Assembly (NCBI GenBank): GCA_027563935.2
Contig: CM050447.1
Span: forward strand, 80,275,461 to 80,339,460
Source: Costus lasius
Taxonomy: Eukaryota > Streptophyta > Magnoliopsida > Zingiberales > Costaceae
DNA length: 64,000 nucleotides
Reading direction: 5' to 3'
The position numbers and the translations under genes are program-made. Shown in pieces: positions 1 through 11,227 of this stretch (position 1 is the first letter of the stretch; each line of letters starts with the position of its first letter). The notes under the pieces are model-generated. The model was given only the letters and a program-made list of their open reading frames with translations. It was not told the DNA's origin and ran no database searches.

Positions 1-409
1 TATTAAATAACTCGGGAACTATTGTGGTTCAACTAGTATATATCTTAGCAACAAACCAGTAACAATACTTCCAGGTGTTCTTTGATTATGAGGAATTTAA
101 AATTGAATTTTGTATGCAAATTGGAAGCATGAATTTACAAGTATATTAACAACCTATGCATGTTTTTGTAAGACCAGTAACTTGTTGGTCTTTTTCTTAG
201 ACCTTAGAACAATATGTCGTTCTTGGTTTCTGCTTTTGCATGTCTCCTATATTAATCACAGTGAAAAACATGCATATCTTGTGTCGATGTGCTTGTAATA
301 TGTGAATGCATGTGTTCCTTCATGTTGTTTCTGGTAGTTCATGACTATTGTTTTTGAATGGAAAAGGTTTTATACATTGAGAGCTGTTACTAACCTCTAG
401 CTGTAACAG
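1..409 (+). other. intron sequence of the alpha/beta-hydrolase gene
   Basis: This stretch is AT-rich with stops in all frames. It ends in a pyrimidine-rich tract and a cag acceptor at 407-409, directly before the coding exon. No other feature is visible. The upstream exons lie outside the window. Confidence 0.6.
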
Positions 410-738
410 GTGCTCCAATTGCTGGTTCAGCCGTTGGTAAAGTGGACCAAGTCGTAGGTTACGTAAGTATAGGTTACCCTTTTGGTTTTATGGCTTCCAT
501 CCTTTTTGGTAGGCATCATGAAGCTATCTTGAAGTCGGATAAACCCAAGCTTTTTATCATGGGCACAAAAGATGGTTTCACAAGTGTAAAGCAGTTGCAG
601 AATAAGCTCAAATCTGCAGCTGGGAAAGTTGACATCCATCTGGTTGAAGGAGCTGGCCATTTTCAGATGGAGGGGCCTGCTTTTGATTCTCAGATGGTTG
701 ACTTTATATCCACCTTTGCAGAATCCCTGCATAGTTAG
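410..738 (+). CDS. alpha/beta-hydrolase (KANL3/TEX30-like), last exon only
   Basis: This is the 3' terminal exon of a plant alpha/beta-hydrolase resembling the KANL3/TEX30 family; the exact substrate is not known to me. The frame opens behind a splice acceptor at 409 and reads GAPIAGSAVGK onward to the TAG at 736-738, about 108 residues. Two late hydrolase landmarks are visible. The acid segment is LFIMGTKDGFTS, after a beta strand, and the catalytic-histidine loop is VEGAGHFQMEG, followed by a C-terminal helix. The nucleophile elbow (GxSxG) must lie in an exon upstream of the window. The first in-frame ATG (490) lies inside the domain, so the exon is read from the acceptor and not from a start codon. 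The family call rests on these motifs only. No damage is seen. Confidence 0.8.
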
Positions 739-1339
739 CAGTTGAGGAAGCAATCTTGCTTCCCCTAGAGCGAAATTGTGGGTGTGACGTCCGTGTAGCT
801 ATTGCTATAGGTAACCAATTGTCAATGGAATTTTATATGAAAGAACAAGTGGTTAGTGTATGTTGTGTCCTTGAGTCTCAGTTTAACTAATCTGGTAAAC
901 AGATTGATGGTAGATGCTGCTACATTAGTTTTAACATTTTGTGGTCAATTGCTGTTTCTGTTTTCCCGTAGATGGTTTATCTAAAAATGTTCCAGTTTCC
1001 TTTCAGCTTTGATTTTGTAGATGTAAAAGGAATCAGACTTTGGCCCCTACGTGGTACAATCCTTATTTAAACTTTTATCTGAGTTTAGCATGGAATCAGG
1101 ACGGCACTAAAATATTAGGCTGATTTGAAATAAACTAAGAGGGTGAATTTTAACAAGGTATTTGAAAGTAATCTCAGATAAATGGGTGAATTGTACGAAA
1201 GATGCACAGACCATCTTTCCAGTTTTATTTTCTTTGGTAAACTTTATTTTTTTTTTAAACTATTAAACTTTTACAACTATTTTTAATTAAGAAAATACAT
1301 TAATTAGAGTTTCTTTCTTCATGGGCAACGACTTTGGAC
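739..1339 (+). other. 3' UTR and downstream flank of the hydrolase gene
   Basis: The sequence after the stop is T-rich and without open frames, as expected for a 3' UTR. I cannot place the poly(A) site with confidence. No further gene is seen. Confidence 0.4.
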
Positions 1340-1665
1340 TAGACATGGTAATTCGGGTCAGCGGGTCATTAATGGGTTATGTCAGTGACATGTGACTTGA
1401 TTAAGCTAATTCAAATACGACTTATTTAATTAATTAAGTCAAACTGTCTAATACGAATATAACTCAAATATAATTGGATCAATCCGACACGACTCGAATA
1501 ATTCGTTTATCATTCATATTTTAAACATAAATAATAAATTAGTAAAACTTTTATTAAAATTAATAAAATTTTGGGCTTATGTGTGGACCGAAATCTAGGT
1601 TAAATGATAGTTAGTAGATATTTGGGCTTATGTGTTAGCAATGGAAGTTAGGTGAGCCTATATTT

Positions 1666-1722
<57 letters not shown>

Positions 1723-1910
1723 ATATAATCTGGTTAGCCGGGTCAACCCATTTACAACCCGACACGGCCCGATTATTTTTGGGTCATAAAAAGGTTGGCA
1801 TGTTTATGACCCGAACACGATTATGGCTGACCCGAATCTGTCTAACATCATATCGAATCGGATTGGGTCAGCGGGTCGGGTCAGATTTTTTCAGGTTTAC
1901 TTAGACCTTT
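1340..1910. repeat. GGGTC-rich interspersed repeat with internal (AT)n
   Basis: Short GGGTC/GACCC motifs crowd both ends (1355-1385 and 1735-1900) in direct and inverted orientation; attcgggtcagc near 1352 has its complement near 1828. A microsatellite of about 23 AT units sits at 1671-1716. This resembles a small non-autonomous DNA transposon, but I found no clean terminal repeats or target duplication. Confidence 0.35.
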
Positions 1911-2999
1911 TCCCTACTCCTTAATAGTTATTATTTACCGGAGAAAATGGCTTTTTTGCGTAATGATCACCTTTTTTTGGGGTTAACATCACTCTATTAT
2001 TTTTAATATTGAAACTAATTACAATACAATTATTATTTTGTTTGGTATATCATATATTATAGTTACAAACCAAGAGTATACAAGTAAATTACTTTATTTG
2101 ATATTTTGTAAGAATGAAAAAAAATTATTAGCTAGGATTCCCTACACTAATAATAATAGTCGCATCAACTCAATTTATTTTTTTTTAAAAGAGAAATTAA
2201 GTAAAGAGTTAAGTTAATCTTTATGAATTAAGTAAATATGGAAGATAGAAATGGACATTATTTTCTTTCTATTCTGATGTAATTCTATAAATTTTAGGTT
2301 AGCTGCAAATTAGCCAGTAATTTACTTATTTGTATATAGCCTGCCTCAGAAGTTTAAACATTATAAATTGAACAATATAGTTTTAACTTATTTGCATATT
2401 GCTCCTATATTTTTCAAAATTACAAATGCCCCATATAGTTTTCAATCTTGGTATAGTTTTTCATGCCCAATTTTACAGAAACTCGAAAAACTATAGGGTC
2501 ATATTTCTAGTTCTGAGGTTGTATTTGCTAGGAGGAATGGATTCTCAGGGGATGAAAATTTTAAGAAAAAAGAAAATTTAAATGAAAAAAAAATGTTTAA
2601 TAAAATTCTGGCAAGGAGTGAAAAATAAGAAGGATTTTATATATTACAACATTCCTTGATTATTAAATATAATCAAATACTTATAAAAATAACTAAATAT
2701 TATTATTTATGACTATAAATATATTATAATACTTAAAAATATAATTACAAAATATTAAAATAGTCAAATTCACTAGAGCTACGAATCGCCTTTTTTTTAA
2801 GGCAAACTCTATTGATTGTATATGAATCACAAATCAACTAAATTATTTAATTGATATCCTGATCAAATATTACAAAACATTCAACAACCCCAAGTTATAC
2901 AAATACCAATATTTTAACTTATATTAAAAAGCTACATAATAAAACACTAATCAAATACCAATTACCATTTACTAAAATAAAGCAAAACCACAATACAAC
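1911..2999. other. AT-rich intergenic sequence
   Basis: Homopolymer-rich, AT-rich DNA with no open frame or motif that I can support. Confidence 0.5.
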
Positions 3000-3007
3000 A
3001 ATCCAAA

Positions 3008-4146
3008 TAGGGGTGAGCATTTGGTATTTACCGATACCAAATATACCAAACTGATTTTATTGATTTAAAATTTACCAAAAGTTTTAATATTGATACCGAA
3101 CCGAATAAGAAAATTACCGATTATCTACCTAACCGAATTTACCGAATAATTTTTGGTAAATTCGATAAATTACCAAAAAAAAAAACTCAATCTCGCCGGA
3201 CCTCGCCGGAGATGCTGGACAACGCCGGAGGCGAGAGGAAGGAACACACGCAAAGGAAGGTGGATGCCCACCTTGCTCTCCTAGAGCTGTGACCGCATGG
3301 TCGTTTGCTCCGATCGCCTAGAGTTGTGCCCACACGCACGTTTGCTTTGTCTCCTCCGCCCTACTCACCCGAGGAGCCCAGCCGCTGGCATCCCATGCTG
3401 GGAGACCACTGGTCTCCTTCCCCCACTGTCTGTGCACTCACCGTCACGTCTCACCTCCCACTCGTCTCGCCTCGAAATAGCCACGTTTTCTTCCTCCTCA
3501 TGCGGCGTCGGAAGCTTATGCTTCACCGCCCATCGCCGCCAATCAGGATGATCCACGCGTCCAGACGAAGCTGCATCACTGCTGTCACAACCAACCGGAA
3601 GTCACCATGCGGTGTCACTCGCCCGTCGAAGCTGCGTCTCAATGCTGTCACGCGTGCATGCGCAACTCGACGGCACCATCCTTCATCCCAAGCCAGAAGA
3701 TGCCACGCGGCATCACATTGCTGGCTGGGGATGCCACGCGACACCACTGCCACCGAATGAAATGAGCACCGCTCCCAGCGCACGCCACTGCAACCCGTCG
3801 TGCCGAATGTCCGTGAGCCCTAGATTAGATTTGGGCTGATTTTAACCCTGACAAAATCAGACCAAATCTTGGGCCTAACATTTAGTACTTAGTAAATGGG
3901 TAATGGGTAAAGGAGTAAACATAGAATTGTAAATGGGTAATGGATAAAATAGAGTATATAAAGCTTAATCAGTTATTTACCGAACCAAAAAAAATTAACC
4001 GATACTGATACCGATACCGATACCGATAAATTGATTAATAAAAAAAATCTCTACCAATACCGATAATGATTTAACTGCACCAAAATTACTGAACCGATTG
4101 GTAAATTGGTAAATATTGAATTTACCGATCCGAATGCCCACTCCTA
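3008..4146. mobile_element. hAT-type non-autonomous element with GC-rich interior
   Basis: The left end TAGGGGTGAGCATT and the right end AATGCCCACTCCTA are near-perfect inverted repeats of the hAT kind. The element is flanked by an exact 8-bp target duplication, aatccaaa, at 3000-3007 and 4147-4154. Sub-terminal parts are AT-rich and full of taccgata-type repeats. The middle (about 3187-3840) is sharply GC-rich and carries short open frames on both strands that match no protein I recognise. No transposase is present, so movement would have needed enzyme in trans. The interior could be a captured host gene 5' region. Confidence 0.85.
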
Positions 4147-4154
4147 AATCCAAA

Positions 4155-4489
4155 TGCCAAGTTAAAAAAAACAACACAAAAAAACACTAATCAAATACCA
4201 AATACCAAGTTATGTTACAACTTACTAAGCTGAGTTTAGTCTAGTGAAATAGTCATCACTCTAGCAACATTATAAAACATACACTGATCAACTAGAGTCT
4301 AGCAATCACAAAAAAGCAAATACAAATTACAATCCACCAAGATCCAAGGTTCCAACCATCCAAATCATTCATAGTGATGATAAATGTCACATATAACTCT
4401 AGTCTCCCAATATTTATTTAGCACTTCCAATGGTAGTTCTTCTAGAGTTGCAAAAAACTCTATACCCCCCCCCCCCCCCGAATGACATA
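4155..4489. other. AT-rich intergenic with a C15 tract
   Basis: No gene is seen. A run of 15 C residues lies at about 4465-4479. Confidence 0.5.
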
Positions 4490-4761
4490 AGCATCAACTA
4501 TTCGACACCATGGCACTCCAATTCTTTGTAGCTCTTTAATTTATTATCTTTCTATGTGCTCCTTGTAAACTTCAGTTGTAGGAGCAAAAACAATCTCTTT
4601 AAAGACTGATGGGCTTCCTTCATACAGTTGACTAGATTTTCTAACTTTTGATTCATATCTACAAGTGTAGACATAGTAACATCATTGACTTTTATATGCT
4701 TTCTCTTACTACCGCTCCTGTATGAAGTAGAAATATCAGCAGCTTCTTTAACATGTTGTGT
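4490..4761 (-). pseudogene. MYB/SANT-like protein gene fragment, 3' part
   Basis: Read on the minus strand, this piece gives a lysine-rich linker (TSYRSGSKRKHIKVND) and a helix (TLVDMNQKLENLVNCMKEAH). A shifted frame follows with the look of a conserved C-terminal tail. This layout fits the C-terminal half of plant Myb/SANT-like (PF12776 type, L10-interacting MYB-like) proteins, many of which derive from or accompany Harbinger transposons. The matching upstream part of the same gene is at 21205-21412 and 22009-22290, also minus strand, more than 16 kb away. The two parts were separated by insertion of element A and a GC-rich element. Frameshifts and stops make it a pseudogene. The family assignment is moderately sure; that the pieces were one gene is inference from order and orientation. 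Confidence 0.55.
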
Positions 4762-6531
4762 TTATGGCTATTATTGTGGAATCTACACCATTTCTTGTTT
4801 TTGATGATTTTAAGGCAAAAAGGGCCATATTTTGATAGATTTTGAAAGATTTGAGTACACCAATGAATTCTAGACGTTGAGACGAAGCTACCCATCAAAT
4901 TTCACGAAGAACAGAGCTTCATACCAAAATACGGTAGGGCCGTAATCTAAATTACGGTACCGTATTTTCACTGCACCTATAGAACAAAACACGGCACTAC
5001 CGTAATTTCTGAGCACTATCGTATTCTAGGACGATTCTATACAGAAAGTTTTGCAAGAATTACGGCATTGCCATAATGAATTTCACGGGTCGTAATTTAA
5101 GTCTATTTTTCACCCGAGAGATTTGAGGAAAATATAGCACTACCGTAATGCATTTCACAGTACCATAATTCCTGACGATTTCTACACCGAGAACCTATGC
5201 TGAAATTACGGCACTGTCGTAACCATTTTCACGGCCATAATTACGACCCAGATGCGCGATTCTTCCGGACTTTTTGATGTCGATTCTTGCGCAGATGATT
5301 TCTCGAGATCTAGACCACCAAATTGAGATTCGAAAGAAGCTATAAACTCGTCTGAATAAGGAGAAGACGGGAGGAGGAAAAGCCCCAATTTTGATCACCA
5401 ATCGAGAGAGAAATCGAGGGAGGCATCCTTAGGGTTCGCCCTCACGCCGAGAGGCATGGAGGCCATCTCAGGGCGTGATTTTCACAAGGAAGTTTTGCCT
5501 GGAAGAGGAGAGAATACTCCAGAAGTTTCAGAGCAAAAGGAGATCAGACGGAGGAGAAATCAATGAAAGAGCGGGTGCCAGCACTGTTCACTCGCAAGAT
5601 TACGGTTGTAATTTCCATTACAGCCGTGCTGTAAAGTTTATTTCTCCTTTCTTTTGATTTTTGATCGTTCTAAACTATGGAATATTGTAATTCTTCTTCC
5701 ATGTTAGCTTAGATATCTTTTGGGACATGAGAGAGTAATTTCCTTTGATTTTATATGACTAGATAACTTTTATTTCGTCAAGATAATTTTAATATGATAA
5801 TTCTACTTTTGTGACGATTGTCTTTAATTCTCCATAGTTTCATATTATCATCATGTTTTAGAGTTTTTTGCAATATGAATTGAAAGGTGATTTGCTTGAG
5901 AACTTGGGACCCTAAAATTGATTGCTAGGTACTTACCGTAAGAAATTAGGTTAGTTCTTATTTCTCGATTTTAGAAGTATAATTGCCATGTTGATAATCT
6001 GAATCTAGGATTGAGTTACTGTGATAAACGTAGGAGGTATTGCAAGAAACTGAGTACCGGATGTTGGAGAACCTTAAGTAGAACTTGTGTTGAGATTCTG
6101 ATGCACGAAAGTGATCCTTGAGTTTCCACATGAGATAATTGACTTAAAATTCGGATGCGCGAAAGTGATCCTTGAGTTCTTTGATGATGATTCACTTTTA
6201 TTTAACAATCGAATAGATCCTGCACGAAAGCGAGGATTGGTTCTTGTAAATTGTCTGCGTGAAAGCGAGATAATTTCCTTATTTAAGTGAATTATGTCTT
6301 TATCATAATAAGATTAGACTGATGAACACATATTTATATCTAGTCATGGAAATTAAGGTGAATGAAACCTTAATCCCAGTTTCTCTTTCTAATATTTCAC
6401 ATCGTTTACTTGCATCATAATCGATTACTTAGCTAGTGAGAAAATAACTATTCGGTACTTAACAATAAGGTCTCTGTGGTTTGATATCTTTTTATTACTT
6501 TGAAGTATCTGTGCACTTGCGGACTACAATA
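4762..6531 (+). repeat. 5' LTR of element A (5' truncated)
   Basis: Aligns through its length with 18760-20517. Homology begins around attattgtggaatct, so the TGATGACA start is missing. It contains five TACGG-type inverted-repeat units (4929-5240, spacing 60-73 bp) and the hairpin series at about 5860-6275. Confidence 0.8.
5860..6275 (+). other. hairpin array in LTR A
   Basis: Predicted RNA hairpins share a GAAA loop. One example has arms ATCCT (6217-6221) and AGGAT (6233-6237). Another has arms ATTGTCT and AGATAAT (about 6250-6274). Each has a single unpaired G on the 5' side, then a 3-bp stem and the tetraloop. The array is homologous to those in the other LTRs of this window. Confidence 0.6.
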
Positions 6532-6537
6532 AGATTT

Positions 6538-6555
6538 TGGCGCCGTTGCAGGGGA
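6538..6555 (+). promoter_or_regulatory. primer binding site, tRNA-Asp type, element A
   Basis: TGGCGCCGTTGCAGGGGA lies 6 nt after the LTR end. It is complementary to the 3' end of plant tRNA-Asp(GTC) apart from one base. tRNA-Asp priming is typical of Athila elements. Confidence 0.75.
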
Positions 6556-6870
6556 CCTTAGTTTTATTAATATCAAAATAGTTGTTAGTATTGCTAGACT
6601 AAGTTTTATTTATTTTAGATTTAACTTTGTTTTTTATTTTTGTAGGTTTTGGATTTTCACAAGTTGTGACAGAACTATGCTATTTAGTATGATATTGATC
6701 CACCTGCTTTGCTATGAAATTTGATTTTTGGTCAAGTTATAGACCTAAAAATTAGTGCTTCTTGGGAGGCAACTCAAGCACTCTTACTTTACTTAGTTTC
6801 TTTTATTTTAGTTTATTTTTAGAATTAATTTTTTCTTCTCTTTTTGCAGGAAAAATAAATTTTGCGCAAA

Positions 6871-7310
6871 ATACGGCACTGCCGTATAGCTGTAATTTTG
6901 GGTAATTTTTGAACAGAAAGTTTTTTGGTTTTTACGGCAGTACTGTAATAATTTTCACCGACCGTAATTTTGCTTCAAAATTTTTCCAAGAGTTTGGCAT
7001 CTTTTACAGAACTACCATAATAAATTTTACGGTACTGTATTTGCGGTCCATTTTCAACTTCATGTGCCATAATTCTGAGTATTTTCTTATCCGAGAGTTT
7101 TCCGAAATTTTGTGAAAAATACGGTACTACCGTAATTTTTTCACGGTACCGTAATTTTAGCCAATTTTTGACCCAAAAGTTTTTTGAGTTTTACGGCAGT
7201 GCCGTAACCATTTTTACAATGCCGTAATTCCATCATATTTTTGAGCCAAAACTTTTTTGTATATTACGGCACTGTCGTAATGAGTTTTATGCTCGTAATG
7301 TTAAATCTAT
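6871..7310 (+). repeat. internal array of TACGG inverted-repeat units, element A
   Basis: Units of the type TACGGCACTGCCGTA followed by a second half-palindrome start near 6871, 6942, 7014, 7119, 7191 and 7263. Spacing is thus mostly 71-72 bp. The same motif array occurs in the LTRs and in element B at 27205-27540. Confidence 0.75.
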
Positions 7311-7596
7311 ATTCTGCTTATCTGATTAGGTGTTTTCTCACAGTGATTTTAAGAATTTGGGTTGGGAAAATTTTTGATCTTTGGCACGAACATGAACTAT
7401 TCATCTTTTTCTATTATTTGGATATTTTTATTGAATTTTAAAGTCGATAGATCATCCTATAACACATAGCATCTTTTGATAACTGATTAATTTTTGCAGT
7501 AGTTTTGTTTGACTGATCTGATTGGCATTTTTGCTGCAGATTTTTAAGATGCTTTGATAAATTGAAACCCTGATCTTTCACTTGAAATTAGAAGTA

Positions 7597-7601
7597 CATG
7601 T
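7597..7601. repeat. target site duplication (left) of the Copia element
   Basis: catgt here matches catgt at 16675-16679 exactly, flanking the Copia insertion. Confidence 0.9.
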
Positions 7602-9266
7602 TGAAAGTCCCTAAAGGGGGGGGGGGGGCGAAAACCCTAATAGGCGCATATCAGAGTTTTCACAAGCGGAAGCTAGGGTTTCTAAGATCGGTTTGCATGT
7701 CATATAATCAACTTATATAGATCAAAAGAGAGATCATACCAATGCCATTTCTTGGATGGCGACTTGGAAGCAAAGAAGCGTGTGCCTCTTCTCCAAAGGA
7801 ACCGGACACAAGGTGATTGATGGCTTTCTCCTTGTCGTTCCTTGTGCTAGCAAGGATCTCCAAGTCTCCTGATCATGTGAAAGGAATGTGATGATGTCTT
7901 TTGCTTGTCACACAACCTCCTTGGCATGAAGACTCTCCTCACACGAGACAGGCGTCGAAAGGAGAAGAGAGGCGAGCGTTCATCTCGAACGTGAGGCGTG
8001 AAGTCTATTTTGGAAACCATGACTTCCAAAAATAGCAAGTCATCACTTCATGCGTTCATGCGTTCATGAACCAACCGCAAACTCCTTCTTTTGAACCATG
8101 CGCTCATGTGATGAGCCGGTTCAATTATATTTGGTTCAAAGACCAAATCAAACCAAGCCTTGGTCTAGATCATATAAAACCAAATAGCTCAAGATCTAAC
8201 CACACATCTCTTGATGCTCTTGATCTCATCGATCTAGCATCAGTTCTCTCGATCGAAGCTTACCGATCTCAAGCCCTAATCAATCAAACATGATCAGACC
8301 AGATCTCACTTACAATCAGAGTTTAAACTCCTTTAAACTGAACCAAAACAATTCAGTCCACACGATCTGACATAAGTAAGCCATATCATCAAATTATGCG
8401 ACCCTAAGGGTTTCCTTTAAATGTCGGTAACGATAACTTATGTTATCACGAACAGAGAGGGGTATCTAGCAACACATCACTGTCTCCCGATATAAAGGAA
8501 AGAGTCTTCCAAGACTACACCCAAACCATAGCACAAGTGTGAATCCAATTCACATGACATACATGTTTCCTTTGCCACTGGACGTTCTTATCGGATAAGC
8601 GTGTCAAGCCTATAAATCCAATATGATGAGAGTGGTTAGATCAGATGAACATAGTCATCTGGGTATGGCCATACACTTTCTCAACCATCTCATCCAGGGG
8701 GCCCCTATAGAACATCACACTCCATAACAAGGAGAAGGCAATCCTATATCTATCACTAGCGCCCTAACATGACTCATGTTCATTATCCAAGATAGTCTAT
8801 AACCATTATGTTTCAAATGATATTGAACTACCTCAAGACAATGCCAATCATCATTTAGAAACACAAGTGATCTCAAGTCAGAGGAAATATGCCACTTGCT
8901 TGCATATAAGGATTATTCACATTGTGACAAGCAAATGAATATCCTAAGTAGGGTCTGTCCAGTACATCCAATGTACCCATGAGTCTACATCTTATTCCAT
9001 GCTCGAAGCATCCTATAAGATTAGAACACATATTAGTCTCAATCATATCAAGGCTGTTTCATGTTCACCAAGATATCTCGACTAAGGATTATACTGCATG
9101 TCAGCCAAGCTGAACAGCATTGAGACATTATTCAGAAGTATACATATGGCAGCAGATAATGTAACAACCTGAATAACAACCATTGCCTTTATAAACATTG
9201 AGTTTATACATGATACTGATATAATCCCAAGGCCTCAAACATTAGCCTTAAGGGCATACCCCAACA
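7602..9266 (-). repeat. 3' LTR of the Copia element
   Basis: On the minus strand it starts TGTTGGGGTATGCCC and ends GGGACTTTCA. It carries a G13-14 run near 7616-7629, also present in the other LTR. Confidence 0.92.
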
Positions 9267-9279
9267 ATCTCCCACTTGC
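9267..9279 (-). promoter_or_regulatory. polypurine tract of the Copia element
   Basis: The minus strand reads AAGTGGGAGAT immediately before the LTR start TGTTGGGG. This is the usual Copia arrangement for plus-strand priming. Confidence 0.75.
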
Positions 9280-9286
9280 ACTTAAT

Positions 9287-11227
9287 CTAATGGTTGAGAA
9301 ATCTCAAACCCATATTATTACAGTGCTTCTCATGCTTCTGCTGCGCCAGAGGCTTTGTAAGCGGGTCAGCTAGATTGTCATCTGTATGAACCTTGCAGAT
9401 CTTGATCTCTCCTCGATCAATGATCTCCCGGATCAAGTGAAACCTTCTCTGTATGTGCTTGGACTTCTGGTGCGACCGTGGTTCCTTTGCTTGTGCTATT
9501 GCTCCAGTGTTATCACAGAAGATAACCAATGGATCTGCACTCGAAGGAACAACACCAAGTTCCTGAACAAACTTACGAATCCACACTGCCTCCTTGGATG
9601 CTTCTGAGGCTGCAACATACTCGGCTTCTGTTGTGGAATCAGCAACAATTGATTGTTTGAAACTTTTCCACACCACTGCTCCTCCATTCAAGCTAAAAAC
9701 ATAGCCTGATTGCGATTGAAAATCATCCTGGTCAGATTGGAACGAAGCGTCAGTATATCCTTCAATACTGAGTTCTTCCTGACCTCCATATATCAAGAAC
9801 ATATCTTTGGTCCTCCGAAGATATTTTAAAATGTTCTTGACTGCAATCCAGTGTGCCTTTCTTGGATTACTTTGGAATCGACTGGTCACGCTTAACCCGT
9901 AAGCGACGTCTGGGCGAGTACATAACATCGCATACATAATGGACCCAATAGCCGAAGCATAAGGCGTATTGTCCATTTCATCTTTCTCAGTTTGTGTTTG
10001 TGGACACTGACTCTTTGAAAGATTCAGACCATGTCTGACTGGAAGATATCCTCTTTTAGAATTTTCTAAATGGAATCTCTCCAGGACTTTATCGATGTAA
10101 GTACTCTGACACAGCCCGAGAAGCCTCTTAGATCTATCTCTGTAGATCTTCACACCTAATACATAGGCTGCTTCTCCTAAATCTTTCATCTGGAAACATT
10201 TTCTTAACCATGCCTTGACGGCATGCAGTTCAGGAATATCGTTTCCAATGATCAAGATATCATCGACGTAGAGGACTAGGAAAGTAATCACGCTCCCACT
10301 AAACCTCTTATATACACACGGGTCATCTTCATTCTTGATGAAATCAAACGTACAGATTGATTCATCAAAACGAATATTCCAGCTTCTCGATGCTTGTTTA
10401 AGTCCATAAATAGACTTCTTTAATTTGCATATTTTATGACGATCTGATGGATTGATGAAACCTTCAGGTTGTGTCATATACACATCCTCTTCTAGTTTTC
10501 CATTAAGGAAAGCGGTCTTTACATCCATCTGCCAGATCTCATAATCATAATATACTGCTATCGCAAGAATAATCCGAATAGACTTGAACATGGCTACAGG
10601 AGAGAAAGTTTCATCATAATCTATCCCGTAGATTTGTTTGAAACCTTTCGCAACTAGCCTGCCTTTATAGGTGACCACGTTACCATTCATGTCAATCTTC
10701 TTCTTGAAGATCCACTTACAGCCTATAGGGATTACTCCCGGAGGCGGATCAACCAAATCCCAGACTTGGTTATCTGACATGGAGTCCATCTCGGCTCGCA
10801 TAGCTTCAAGCCATCTCGCTGATTCCGGTCCACTGACCGCATCCGCATAAGTGAGGGGTTCATCATCAATGATGTAGACTCCGTCATAGCGCTCAGGCTG
10901 TCGACGGATCCTTCCCGATCTTCGCGGTTCCCGTGATATCTGAGCCTCAGGTTGGTCAGTAACCTGTTCTATTGGCTCAGGCTCATCCAACTGTGCTTGA
11001 CTACTTTGTCCTTCCTCTGGATTCTCATCCAGCTTTATTTCTCTCCCACTGGCCTCTTGCAGAAGAAATTCCTTCTCAAGAAAAATAGCCGTACGAGCAA
11101 CAAATACTTTGTTCTCCTTGGGATCGTAGAAATAATAACCCTTAGTTTCTTTAGGGTAACCGACAAAGATACATTTATCAGATCTGCTCTCCAGTTTCCC
11201 AGAGGCGAGCTTTTTGACATAAGCCTC
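9287..11227 (-). CDS. Copia polyprotein, RT and RNase H part
   Basis: This is the C-terminal part of the Copia polyprotein, in the same frame as the gag-integrase part and separated from it only by the TGA at 11228-11230. A frame with the first usable start near 10990 has 567 residues. It shows the Copia RT series: CKWIFKKK, RLVAKGF, QMDVKTAFLNG, the catalytic YVDD (residues 241-244 counted from 10990), then KDLGEAAYVLG. RNase H follows with GYTDASFQS, STTEAEYVA, a later CDNTGAIAQ and ADPLTKPL near the end. The segment 11227-10991 encodes the linker behind integrase. All RT and RNase H catalytic motifs look intact. Products would copy the element's RNA into DNA. The break lies between integrase and RT, so RT would need readthrough. 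Confidence 0.9.
   Translation of the reverse strand, partial: EAYVKKLASGKLESRSDKCIFVGYPKETKGYYFYDPKENKVFVARTAIFLEKEFLLQEASGREIKLDENPEEGQSSQAQLDEPEPIEQVTDQPEAQISREPRRSGRIRRQPERYDGVYIIDDEPLTYADAVSGPESARWLEAMRAEMDSMSDNQVWDLVDPPPGVIPIGCKWIFKKKIDMNGNVVTYKGRLVAKGFKQIYGIDYDETFSPVAMFKSIRIILAIAVYYDYEIWQMDVKTAFLNGKLEEDVYMTQPEGFINPSDRHKICKLKKSIYGLKQASRSWNIRFDESICTFDFIKNEDDPCVYKRFSGSVITFLVLYVDDILIIGNDIPELHAVKAWLRKCFQMKDLGEAAYVLGVKIYRDRSKRLLGLCQSTYIDKVLERFHLENSKRGYLPVRHGLNLSKSQCPQTQTEKDEMDNTPYASAIGSIMYAMLCTRPDVAYGLSVTSRFQSNPRKAHWIAVKNILKYLRRTKDMFLIYGGQEELSIEGYTDASFQSDQDDFQSQSGYVFSLNGGAVVWKSFKQSIVADSTTEAEYVAASEASKEAVWIRKFVQELGVVPSSADPLVIFCDNTGAIAQAKEPRSHQKSKHIQRRFHLIREIIDRGEIKICKVHTDDNLADPLTKPLAQQKHEKHCNNMGLRFLNH

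Noticed and set aside
1340..1910. A fourth hAT element
   Set aside because: GGGTC-rich ends suggest it, but no terminal inverted repeat with an 8-bp duplication could be found.
3297..3783. Several overlapping open frames on both strands in the hAT core
   Set aside because: They follow GC-rich composition, have no motif and lie inside a mobile element.
7615..7629. G13-14 tract as a stand-alone feature
   Set aside because: It is part of the Copia LTR and occurs in both LTRs; its length may also be a sequencing artefact.
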